Origin: an uncultured Eubacteriales bacterium
GTDB lineage: Bacteria; Bacillota; Clostridia; Lachnospirales; Lachnospiraceae
Reading direction: 5' to 3'
Assembly (NCBI GenBank): GCA_900549105.1
Contig: URND01000037.1
Location: forward strand, 1-22,971
DNA length: 22,971 bases
This document shows positions 16,701-22,971 of this stretch, piece by piece; position 1 is the first letter of the stretch; each line of letters begins with the position of its first letter. The position numbers and the translations under genes are program-made. The notes under the pieces are model-generated. The model was given only the letters and a program-made list of their open reading frames with translations, was not told the origin of the DNA and searched no databases.

Positions 16701-17210
16701 ATGGCATCGGATAAATTATATAAATTGGCATTTGAATACAAGAAAACAAAACTTTGGAAAAAACTTTGGGACAATGAAATATTTGCGGTAAAGTTTTCAG
16801 ATGGAGAAATCGGGTATGTCAGTATTATGGGAAAGGGAGGAACATATACGGCCGTTGCGGTTTATGTTGGAGCTAGGGCTTTTCAAACTTATAGAGAAAT
16901 CCAGAAAGGTGAGAAGCTCTTCGATTCTTATTTTAAAGAGAGGGAACATTTGACTTGCCAGAATTGTCTTCAACTGGCTTTTGAAAATAAGGAGGAGCTG
17001 CGGGATGTAGAATTGAAAGAGGCCAGAGAGTACGCAAAAAGGCATGGTATACGATTTGCCGGAAAGAATTCCTATCCTCAGTTTTTAAATTATGTTCCAT
17101 GCAGATTTCCATGGAATACATTTTCTGAAAAAGAGGAAATGTATCTGGAAGAAACGCTGGAAGCAGCGATTGAGATTGCCGGTCAGCTGAACAGAAAAAC
17201 AGCCCAGTAA
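16701..17210 (+). CDS. Uncharacterised protein, N-terminal part of a stop-interrupted gene
   Basis: A 169-residue product, MASDKLYKLAFEYKKTKLW to LNRKTAQ. No catalytic motif or membrane segment is visible. It resembles, from memory, the N-terminal domain (DUF7309-like) of larger clostridial proteins of unknown function: a KLWKKLWDNEIFAVKF stretch, then VSIMGKGGTYTAVAVYVG, and a CQNC pair near the middle. The TAA stop (17208-17210) is followed in the same frame by 26 open codons and then by the next entry, so the two probably are one gene of about 410 codons interrupted by a nonsense change. The ATG at 16701 is favoured over one at 16635, which lies in the terminator. The upstream promoter is intact. 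Confidence 0.7.
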   Translation: MASDKLYKLAFEYKKTKLWKKLWDNEIFAVKFSDGEIGYVSIMGKGGTYTAVAVYVGARAFQTYREIQKGEKLFDSYFKEREHLTCQNCLQLAFENKEELRDVELKEAREYAKRHGIRFAGKNSYPQFLNYVPCRFPWNTFSEKEEMYLEETLEAAIEIAGQLNRKTAQ

Positions 17211-17288
17211 CTTGGAATCAGAGAAATCAGCGGCGAGACACGGCAGGTTATCTGTTTTGAAAAAAGTGGAAATAAGTACAGGACAGCG

Positions 17289-17930
17289 ATGGAAGAACTT
17301 CCATTGGCAAGGAAGAAACAATTTCTGAAGCCGGAGCCCCTGGATGATTTTACGCTGGCTTCTTTGAAACGAATAAAAAAGAAGGAAGTATTTGAGTGTG
17401 AACTTGTTTATCTCCCTGAACCGGTTCAGAATTTGCCGGATGAGCAGCCATTTTTTCCGTTGATGCTTATGATGGTGTCAAAAAAGGACGGGTTGATACT
17501 TCCGATAAATATTGTCAAAAGTTATGAGGAAAATCTCGGGAATCTTCTTCGATATATGGCCGAATCCCTGAAAAATCTCGGAAGACGCCCGGGAAAACTT
17601 CTTGTCAGGGATGAAAGAACCTTTGCTTTTCTGGATGAGTTTGGAAGACAGATGCAGGCAGAAGTTCGAATTGAATCCAGCCTTCCGGAACTTGATGAGG
17701 CACAGGAAAGTATGATAGAGGAATTTTGGGTAGACGAGGATATTGAAGGGAATGTCTCGGATTTTCTTCAAATCCTGGATGCCATGGAAGGCATGCCGGA
17801 TGAGGTGTTGTGTACCATGCCGGATGAAATGCTTGAACAATTGGAATTTATGGCAGCTTCCCATATGCTTCCGCCGGATTTACTGCGAAGAGTCGAAGAT
17901 ATTTTGGATAGAATGAAGGAGGAATTTTAA
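17289..17930 (+). CDS. Uncharacterised protein, C-terminal part of the same stop-interrupted gene
   Basis: 213 residues from the first ATG, or 239 if read from directly after the stop at 17211. A segment like ELVYLPEPVQNLPDEQPFFPLML resembles the DUF6930-type domain that usually follows the N-terminal part above (family named from memory, not searched). The tail is acidic and helical, with repeated MPDE(V/M)L motifs (about 161-185). There is no good ribosome binding site before 17289, and the 26 codons from 17211 read as plausible protein (FEKSGNKYRTAMEELP), both signs that this is not a separate gene. The function is unknown. Confidence 0.6.
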   Translation: MEELPLARKKQFLKPEPLDDFTLASLKRIKKKEVFECELVYLPEPVQNLPDEQPFFPLMLMMVSKKDGLILPINIVKSYEENLGNLLRYMAESLKNLGRRPGKLLVRDERTFAFLDEFGRQMQAEVRIESSLPELDEAQESMIEEFWVDEDIEGNVSDFLQILDAMEGMPDEVLCTMPDEMLEQLEFMAASHMLPPDLLRRVEDILDRMKEEF

Positions 17931-18022
17931 CGCACGGGAATAGATGATTGAAATGAACAGGAGGTTATAGGAAAGTTGAAAAAAATAATGGAAGATAGTT
18001 TTAAAGACAAGGAGGGGTTGTT

Positions 18023-20287
18023 ATGGAAGATAGATTACTGGAGTATATGCAGTGGCCGGAAATAGAGGCAATTATTTATTCGGAGCATGACCGTCCAAAG
18101 CAGATTTTGGGGCCTCACAAAGTGAAGGAGGGTATACTCGTTCAGGCGTATTTCCCGGGGGCGGATAAATGTGAAATTATCATGAAGGGAAAAGATGCTC
18201 AGGAAATGTGCGAGGTAGATGAAGATTATTTTGCAATTCTCCTTTCTGAAGAAAAAGTGCCGAATTATCATTATCGTGTTACTTATGGGGACGGGCATGT
18301 GGTAAAATGCCGGGATGCCTATGCTTTTCCTGCAACGATACAGATAGAAGATATCAAGAAGTTTCAAGCCGGAATCAACTATGAAGTTTATAAGATGCTC
18401 GGAGCCCATCCGATGACGGTGCAGGGCGTTAAAGGTGTCCGGTTTGCCGTGTGGGCGCCGAAGGCAATTCGTGTCAGTGTTGTCGGTGATTTTAACCGGT
18501 GGGATGGAAGACGCCATCCGATGCAGCGGCGGGAGGGAGATATCCACGAGTTATTTATTCCCGGATTAAAAGAAGGTGAAATCTATAAATATGAGATTAA
18601 AGTGAAGGGCGATACGGTTGTTTTGAAGTCGGACCCATATGGAACACTCATGCAGCTTCGCCCGGACAATGCTTCTGTTGTTTATAATATAGAAAAATGT
18701 CATAAATGGCAGGACAGCGCCTGGATGTCCCAGCGGAAAAAAATGGCGAAAAAAGAAAAGCCGGAATTTGTCTACGAACTTCATTTGGCCGGATTTATGA
18801 GGCCGGATGCTGCTGTGGAAACAGATGAAGACGGCGTTGAAACTGTTGTTGAGCCGGCCGGATTTTATAATTACCGGGAAATGGCCGAAAAAGTGACCGC
18901 CTATGTGAAAGATATGGGGTATACCCATGTAGAACTTATGCCGGTGATGGAACATCCCCTGGATGAATCCTGGGGGTATCAGGTGACCGGCTATTATGCG
19001 CCGACATCCCGATATGGCACACCGGAAGATTTTATGTATTTTGTCGATTATCTGCATCAGAATGACATCGGCGTCATTCTTGACTGGGTTCCGGCCCATT
19101 TTCCGAGGGATTTAAACGGTTTGGCCCGATTTGACGGCGGTCCGCTTTATGAACATTCGGACCCGCGTCGCGGCGAACATCCACACTGGGGCACTTTGAT
19201 TTTTGATTATGGCCGAAAAGAAGTCAGCAATTTCCTCATTGCCAATGCCATGTACTGGGTAGAGCAGTATCATGTGGACGGGCTGCGGATGGATGCGGTG
19301 GCTTCCATGCTTTATCTTGATTATGGCAGGAATGAGGGCGAATGGACAGCAAATATCTATGGCGGCAAAGAGCATCTGGAAGCCATTGAATTTTTGAAAC
19401 ATTTGAATTCGATGATGAAAAAACGGAATCCGGAGGTTCAGATGATTGCGGAAGAATCAACGGCATGGCCGCAGGTTACCGGCACTGTGGAAGAGGGGAG
19501 CCTCGGCTTTGATATGAAGTGGAACATGGGCTGGATGAATGATTTCCTTGGCTACATGTCCCTGGACCCTCTGTTCCGAAAGGGCGCTTACGGACAACTT
19601 CTGTTTAGCTTGGTTTATACCTACAGTGAAAAGTTTATGCTTGTATTATCCCATGATGAGGTTGTCCATGGGAAAGGCTCTATGATTGAAAAAATGCCGG
19701 GCGAATATAAAGATAAATTTGCCAACCTGCGGGTTGCCTATGGATTTATGTTGTGCCATCCGGGAAAGAAACTTCTGTTTATGGGACAGGATTTTGCTCA
19801 GTTTACTGAATTTAACGAGGGCAAGAGTCTGGAATGGTTTATGCTTGAATATGAGATGCATAAAAAAATGCAGGATTATATGCGGGAATTGATTCACTTT
19901 TATAAAGAATATCCGGCTTTGTATACAATGGATAATGAGCCGGAAGGCTTTGAATGGATTAACGATATTTCCGCCGATGAAAGCATTATCGTCTTTACGC
20001 GAAATACATCCAAAAAGGATGAAACATTACTTGTTGTCTGCAACTTTACTCCGGTGGTGCGGAAAGACTATAAGATTGGCGTGCCGTTCCGCGGAAAATT
20101 CAAAGAGATTTTCAACAGTGATGCGGTGAAATTTGGCGGCGACGGCAATGTAAACCCGAGATTAAAACAGTCAAAGGCAGAAGAGTGCGACGGCCGGGAC
20201 GATTCAATTAAGATTATTGTACCGCCGCTGGGCATCAGTATTTTCAAATGTACGCCATTGACACCGGCAAAGAAGCGGAAAAAATAG
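18023..20287 (+). CDS. glgB: 1,4-alpha-glucan branching enzyme
   Basis: Transfers alpha-1,4 glucan segments to alpha-1,6 branch points in glycogen synthesis; cytoplasmic. 754 residues, near the usual length for long-form GlgB. An N-terminal extension (about 1-105) precedes the CBM48 domain (from about 125, with VWAPKAIRVSVVGDFNRWDG). The GH13 barrel shows the four conserved regions: DWVPAHFPRD, GLRMDAVASM (nucleophile Asp424), AEEST (acid/base Glu477) and LSHDE (Asp545). The C-terminal all-beta domain ends in PPLGISIFKC. AAGGAGGGG sits about 6 bases before the ATG. No other glycogen genes are in the window; a possible short upstream frame at 17976 overlaps its start. Confidence 0.95.
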   Translation: MEDRLLEYMQWPEIEAIIYSEHDRPKQILGPHKVKEGILVQAYFPGADKCEIIMKGKDAQEMCEVDEDYFAILLSEEKVPNYHYRVTYGDGHVVKCRDAYAFPATIQIEDIKKFQAGINYEVYKMLGAHPMTVQGVKGVRFAVWAPKAIRVSVVGDFNRWDGRRHPMQRREGDIHELFIPGLKEGEIYKYEIKVKGDTVVLKSDPYGTLMQLRPDNASVVYNIEKCHKWQDSAWMSQRKKMAKKEKPEFVYELHLAGFMRPDAAVETDEDGVETVVEPAGFYNYREMAEKVTAYVKDMGYTHVELMPVMEHPLDESWGYQVTGYYAPTSRYGTPEDFMYFVDYLHQNDIGVILDWVPAHFPRDLNGLARFDGGPLYEHSDPRRGEHPHWGTLIFDYGRKEVSNFLIANAMYWVEQYHVDGLRMDAVASMLYLDYGRNEGEWTANIYGGKEHLEAIEFLKHLNSMMKKRNPEVQMIAEESTAWPQVTGTVEEGSLGFDMKWNMGWMNDFLGYMSLDPLFRKGAYGQLLFSLVYTYSEKFMLVLSHDEVVHGKGSMIEKMPGEYKDKFANLRVAYGFMLCHPGKKLLFMGQDFAQFTEFNEGKSLEWFMLEYEMHKKMQDYMRELIHFYKEYPALYTMDNEPEGFEWINDISADESIIVFTRNTSKKDETLLVVCNFTPVVRKDYKIGVPFRGKFKEIFNSDAVKFGGDGNVNPRLKQSKAEECDGRDDSIKIIVPPLGISIFKCTPLTPAKKRKK

Positions 20288-20390
20288 GGAAAATGGTCGA
20301 AGCATTGTAATTGAAGAAATTGGTTTTTATGTGATAACATATACCTATTCAGAAAGATGTGCTGCGGAAAAAAGAACAGTGATGGGCACA

Positions 20391-20419
20391 TTGACATACG
20401 TAATAATACGTGATACTAT
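20391..20419 (+). promoter_or_regulatory. hicAB promoter
   Basis: TTGACA (20391-20396), a 17-base spacer and TACTAT (20414-20419): a perfect -35 and a -10 with one mismatch at optimal spacing. It is the best-matching promoter in the window and lies 32 bases upstream of the hicA ATG. Confidence 0.85.
20398..20411. promoter_or_regulatory. Candidate HicB operator inside the promoter spacer
   Basis: ACGTA-ATAA-TACGT, a perfect inverted repeat with 5-bp arms and a 4-bp centre, located entirely between the -35 and -10 of hicAB. A repressor bound there would block RNA polymerase. HicB-type antitoxins with a C-terminal DNA-binding domain commonly autorepress, so HicB is the likely ligand. Confidence 0.6.
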
Positions 20420-20450
20420 AAAACGGTGATAGGGAAGGGAGATACAAAAG

Positions 20451-20639
20451 ATGCCAATGACTTCGCAGGAGATGATAAAACTCCTGAAGAAAAATGGTTT
20501 TGAATTTGTCAGTCAAAATGGTTCACATATTAAATTGAGAAATTCAAAAACCGGAAGGACGGTAATTGTTCCTTATCATTCCAAGGGCTTGAAAAAAGGC
20601 TTGGAAAAGGCAATACTTAAACAGGCTGGTCTGAATTGA
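20451..20639 (+). CDS. hicA: HicA-type mRNA interferase toxin
   Basis: A 62-residue toxin of the HicA (YcfA-like) family, which has a double-stranded-RNA-binding-like fold and cleaves mRNA independently of, or associated with, translation. The catalytic histidine is His26 in the GSH motif (QNGSHIKLRN), followed by the strand TVIVPYHSKGLKKG and the terminal helix AILKQAGL typical of the family. AAGGGAG precedes the ATG at 20451; a second in-frame ATG two codons later is possible. The antitoxin gene follows 27 bases downstream, the usual toxin-first order. Confidence 0.9.
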   Translation: MPMTSQEMIKLLKKNGFEFVSQNGSHIKLRNSKTGRTVIVPYHSKGLKKGLEKAILKQAGLN

Positions 20640-20666
20640 GCATTGTCATAAATGGAGGTATCGCAT

Positions 20667-21065
20667 ATGAATAGATTGTTTTATCCGGCATTGTTCCATG
20701 AAGCGGAAGAGGGTGGCTTTTGGATTACATTTCCAGATATTCCTGAGTGTATGACGCAAGGAGAAGATATGCATCAGGCTTATGAAATGGCTGTTGAAGC
20801 TTTGGGTCTTGCGTTGACAGGAAAGGTGGAAGAAAAGAAAGAACTTCCGGCAGCATCGAATCCGCAGGATGTCTGTATCGATTCGGGCAGTATTTTAGTG
20901 GTGGTTGAGTTTGATATGGCTGAATATCGAAGAAAGCATTGTTCAAGGGCTGTAAAGAAGACTTTAAGTATACCGGAATGGCTGAATGAAATAGCAATGA
21001 GGCAGAACATCAACTTTTCCCAGGTGCTGCAGGAAGCTTTGATGGAAAAAATTGGTGTAAAATAG
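20667..21065 (+). CDS. hicB: HicB-family antitoxin with RHH-like DNA-binding tail
   Basis: 132-residue antitoxin that binds and neutralises HicA. The N-terminal partial-RNase-H-fold domain (about 1-90) shows YPALFHEAEEGGFWITFPD, IPECMTQGEDMHQAYEMA and the VVVEFDM strand. The C-terminal part (about 103-130, KKTLSIPEWLNEIA then NFSQVLQEAL) fits a ribbon-helix-helix DNA-binding domain, giving autoregulation. The start at 20667 is preferred over 20652 because GGAGG (20654-20658) is correctly spaced for it and would lie inside the longer version. A terminator follows 18 bases after the stop. Confidence 0.9.
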   Translation: MNRLFYPALFHEAEEGGFWITFPDIPECMTQGEDMHQAYEMAVEALGLALTGKVEEKKELPAASNPQDVCIDSGSILVVVEFDMAEYRRKHCSRAVKKTLSIPEWLNEIAMRQNINFSQVLQEALMEKIGVK

Positions 21066-21082
21066 CAGCGAATGAAGAATAT

Positions 21083-21125
21083 AAAAAGACGGAATCAAAA
21101 GGCAGTGTTTTGATTCCGTCTTTTT
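21083..21125. terminator. Bidirectional terminator between hicB and thiH
   Basis: A perfect 18-bp stem, AAAAAGACGGAATCAAAA (21083-21100) and its inverse (21108-21125), with a 7-nt loop. The A-run and T-run at the two ends make it a terminator on both strands, fitting the convergent genes hicB and thiH. Confidence 0.92.
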
Positions 21126-21160
21126 GTCTGTTTCGGAATGTTGATATATTCCGGCGATGA

Positions 21161-22315
21161 TCATACCCACAGATAATCGGTATATACCGGCTGTAAGCCA
21201 TGATTTAAAATGGCATTGTGCACTTCGGCAACGCTTCGAGGGTCGGAAATTTCGAATTGTTCGTCACCCTTGGCCTCTTCTTCATGGCCGCCGACGCCCA
21301 CGCTGACACCGGCGGAAATCTTCGTGGCCGCCATGCCGATAACGTTGTCCCGGAATCCGGCCCGTTCCCGGGTGGAAATGGTAATTCCGGCAAAGGGCAT
21401 AAAGAGACGGTATGCGAGCATGACCTGTAAAAGCTGAGGCTCATGGACGTCATTTGGATTATTCTCCGCATTGTTTACATATGGGCGGAGCCGCGGTGTG
21501 GAGAAGGAAATTTCGGCGTGAGGGTATTTTTGCTGAATATAGTAGGCGTGCATCCCCGAGGCAAAGGCATCTTTTCGGAAATCATCCAGGCCCAAAAGAG
21601 CGCCGAAGGAAACGCCGCGCATACCGCCCATTAGAGCCCGTTCCTGGGCGTTCAGCCGATATGGATATATGCGTTTTGGCCCGCTCAGATGCATTTGTTC
21701 ATATTTGACAGGATTATAGGTTTCCTGATAAACGCTGACAAAATCGGCGCCACATTCATGGAGATACCGATATTCATCCGAATTCAGCGGATAGATTTCA
21801 ATACCAATCGTAGAAAAATATTTCCGGGCCAGCTTTAAGGCCTCGCCGATATATTCCACATCCGACATATGCCGGGATTCCCCGGTAAGAATGAGAATCT
21901 CTTTTAAACCGGTTGCAGCGATGACGGACAGTTCATGGTCGATTTCTTCATATGTCAGTTTGGCGCGGTGAATTTTATTTTTGCAGTTAAATCCGCAGTA
22001 CACACATTCATTTTCGCAGTAGTTGGCGATATAAAGCGGTGTAAACATACATACGGAGTTGCCGAAATGTTTCCGAGTTTCATATTGGGCCTTGCGGGCC
22101 ATTTCCTCAAGGAAAGGAAAGGCGGCCGGGGAGAGGAGGGCGGCAAAGTCCTCCGGGCTCAGATTATCTTTGGCAAGGGCCGAACGGACATCGGCGGCTG
22201 TATAACGATGATAATCATAATGATTCATGATATTCAGGACTTTATCCATAATATCGGAGTCTACAGCCTCCATGGTGTCCAGATATTTCATAGGGTCTTC
22301 TGCTGTGATTTTCAT
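21161..22315 (-). CDS. thiH: 2-iminoacetate synthase (tyrosine lyase)
   Basis: Radical SAM enzyme that splits tyrosine to give dehydroglycine (2-iminoacetate), the C-N unit used by ThiG to form the thiamine thiazole in anaerobes. 384 residues, family length. The SAM-cluster motif is Cys100, Cys104, Cys107 in NYCENECVYCGFNC. Family segments include LILTGESRHMS, YEQMHLSGPKRIYPYR and the ISTRERAGFRDNVIGMAATKISAG stretch near the end. AGGAGG lies 8 bases before the ATG. thiG ends 12 bases upstream, so the two are one operon. The close paralogue HydG is longer and has a C-terminal CxxC extension that is absent here. Confidence 0.95.
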   Translation of the reverse strand: MKITAEDPMKYLDTMEAVDSDIMDKVLNIMNHYDYHRYTAADVRSALAKDNLSPEDFAALLSPAAFPFLEEMARKAQYETRKHFGNSVCMFTPLYIANYCENECVYCGFNCKNKIHRAKLTYEEIDHELSVIAATGLKEILILTGESRHMSDVEYIGEALKLARKYFSTIGIEIYPLNSDEYRYLHECGADFVSVYQETYNPVKYEQMHLSGPKRIYPYRLNAQERALMGGMRGVSFGALLGLDDFRKDAFASGMHAYYIQQKYPHAEISFSTPRLRPYVNNAENNPNDVHEPQLLQVMLAYRLFMPFAGITISTRERAGFRDNVIGMAATKISAGVSVGVGGHEEEAKGDEQFEISDPRSVAEVHNAILNHGLQPVYTDYLWV

Positions 22316-22327
22316 GTTTTGCGCCTC

Positions 22328-22971
22328 CTAGTTTTCCATAAAACCGGTCAGAGGGCTGGATGCCTCGCCGCGGAATTCGAGAACACGGCCCGGACCGGAG
22401 AGGTAGGCCAGACGTCCTGCTTCGATAGCCAGTTTAACAGCTTTTGCCATGGCTGCCACATCTCCGGCTGTGGCAATGGCTGTGTTTGCCATAACGGCGT
22501 CAACCCCCAGTTCCATAGCTTCACATGCCTGGGAAGGACGGCCGATACCGGCATCAACGATAATTGGGAGGTCGATTTCCTCCACGATCATTTTTACAAA
22601 ATCACGGGTGCATAAGCCCTTGTTGCTGCCGATTGGAGCGCCGAGAGGCATAATCGCCGAAGCGCCTGCATCTCTTAGAGCCCGGGCGGCTACCAGGTCC
22701 GGCATCATATAAGGCATAACGATAAACCCTTCTTTAGCGAGAATTTCGGTTGCCTTAATTGTTTCATAGTTATCCGGCATAAGATATTTGGATTCATGAA
22801 TAACTTCGATTTTTACAAAATCACCGCAGCCCAGTTCTCTGGAAAGGCGGGCAATACGCACAGCCTCCTCCGCGTTTCTGGCGCCGGAGGTATTTGGCAG
22901 AAGAGTGATGCCCTCCGGCATATAGTCGAGAATATTTTCCTTCCCTCCGGCATTGGCCCGGCGAAGCGCCA
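22328..22971 (-). CDS. thiG: Thiazole synthase (5' partial)
   Basis: TIM-barrel enzyme that builds the thiazole phosphate from 1-deoxy-xylulose 5-phosphate, dehydroglycine from ThiH and sulfur carried by ThiS. About 214 residues are visible, and the frame stays open to the window edge (ALRRANAGG precedes MPEGITLLPNTSGA), so roughly the first 40-45 residues are missing. Typical motifs: LLPNTSGARNAEEAVRIARL, the Schiff-base lysine in DFVKIEVI, MPLGAPIGSNKGL, IVDAGIGRPSQA and VMANTAIA. It lies directly upstream of thiH; thiS and thiF may lie outside the window. Confidence 0.95.
   Translation of the reverse strand, partial: ALRRANAGGKENILDYMPEGITLLPNTSGARNAEEAVRIARLSRELGCGDFVKIEVIHESKYLMPDNYETIKATEILAKEGFIVMPYMMPDLVAARALRDAGASAIMPLGAPIGSNKGLCTRDFVKMIVEEIDLPIIVDAGIGRPSQACEAMELGVDAVMANTAIATAGDVAAMAKAVKLAIEAGRLAYLSGPGRVLEFRGEASSPLTGFMEN

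Noticed and set aside
15464..16774. A 436-codon open frame on the minus strand opposite serA
   Set aside because: It lies entirely antisense to a clear serA and across its terminator, has a Phe/His/Asn/Cys-rich composition unlike a real protein, and has no ribosome site. It is a by-product of serA codon use.
20652..20666. An upstream ATG for hicB at 20652
   Set aside because: This ATG overlaps the GGAGG that is correctly spaced for the ATG at 20667, and has no ribosome site of its own.

Overview
The window looks like a chromosomal segment of an anaerobic, low-to-mid GC Firmicute, most probably a gut-type Lachnospiraceae/Clostridia. I infer this from strong AGGAGG ribosome binding sites on nearly every gene, a VaFE-repeat surface protein with a PKTGD sorting signal, the form of SerA, and a split gene of a type I associate with Lachnospiraceae. 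No database search was possible, so the taxon is inference. I see no rRNA, tRNA, CRISPR array, prophage or intact transposase.

Layout. (1) 1-1049, plus strand: the 3' end of a cell-wall-anchored adhesin or pilin-like protein. (2) 5306-1138, minus strand: parE then parC, the two subunits of topoisomerase IV. (3) 7264-5401, minus strand: a LysR-type regulator gene broken by a frameshift, followed 5 bases later by an auxin-efflux-carrier-family transporter. (4) 7265-7912: a 648-base gap dominated by a roughly 415-bp imperfect palindrome (7334-7748) with arms of about 195 nt and a 24-nt loop; each end carries an outward-facing -35-like hexamer. (5) 7913-16597, plus strand: a biosynthetic block leuC-leuD-leuB, then ilvD-ilvB behind its own promoter, then serC-serA, closed by a clear terminator. 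(6) 16701-17930: an unfamiliar gene split by one in-frame TAA. (7) 18023-20287: glgB, glycogen branching enzyme. (8) 20451-21065: a hicA-hicB toxin-antitoxin pair with a near-consensus promoter and a perfect inverted repeat in the promoter spacer. (9) 22971-21161, minus strand: thiG (5' end outside the window) and thiH, thiazole synthesis for thiamine.

How the genes work together. LeuCDB carry out the isomerisation and oxidation steps of leucine synthesis; IlvB and IlvD supply the shared branched-chain steps; SerC and SerA make serine from 3-phosphoglycerate. leuA, ilvC, the acetolactate synthase small subunit and serB are not present here and must lie elsewhere or be replaced. ThiG and ThiH cooperate in building the thiazole ring. 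HicA and HicB form a self-regulating module.

The least ordinary items are the giant palindrome between the broken regulator and leuC, the two interrupted genes (LysR frameshift, in-frame stop in the 16.7-17.9 kb gene), and the HicAB operator.
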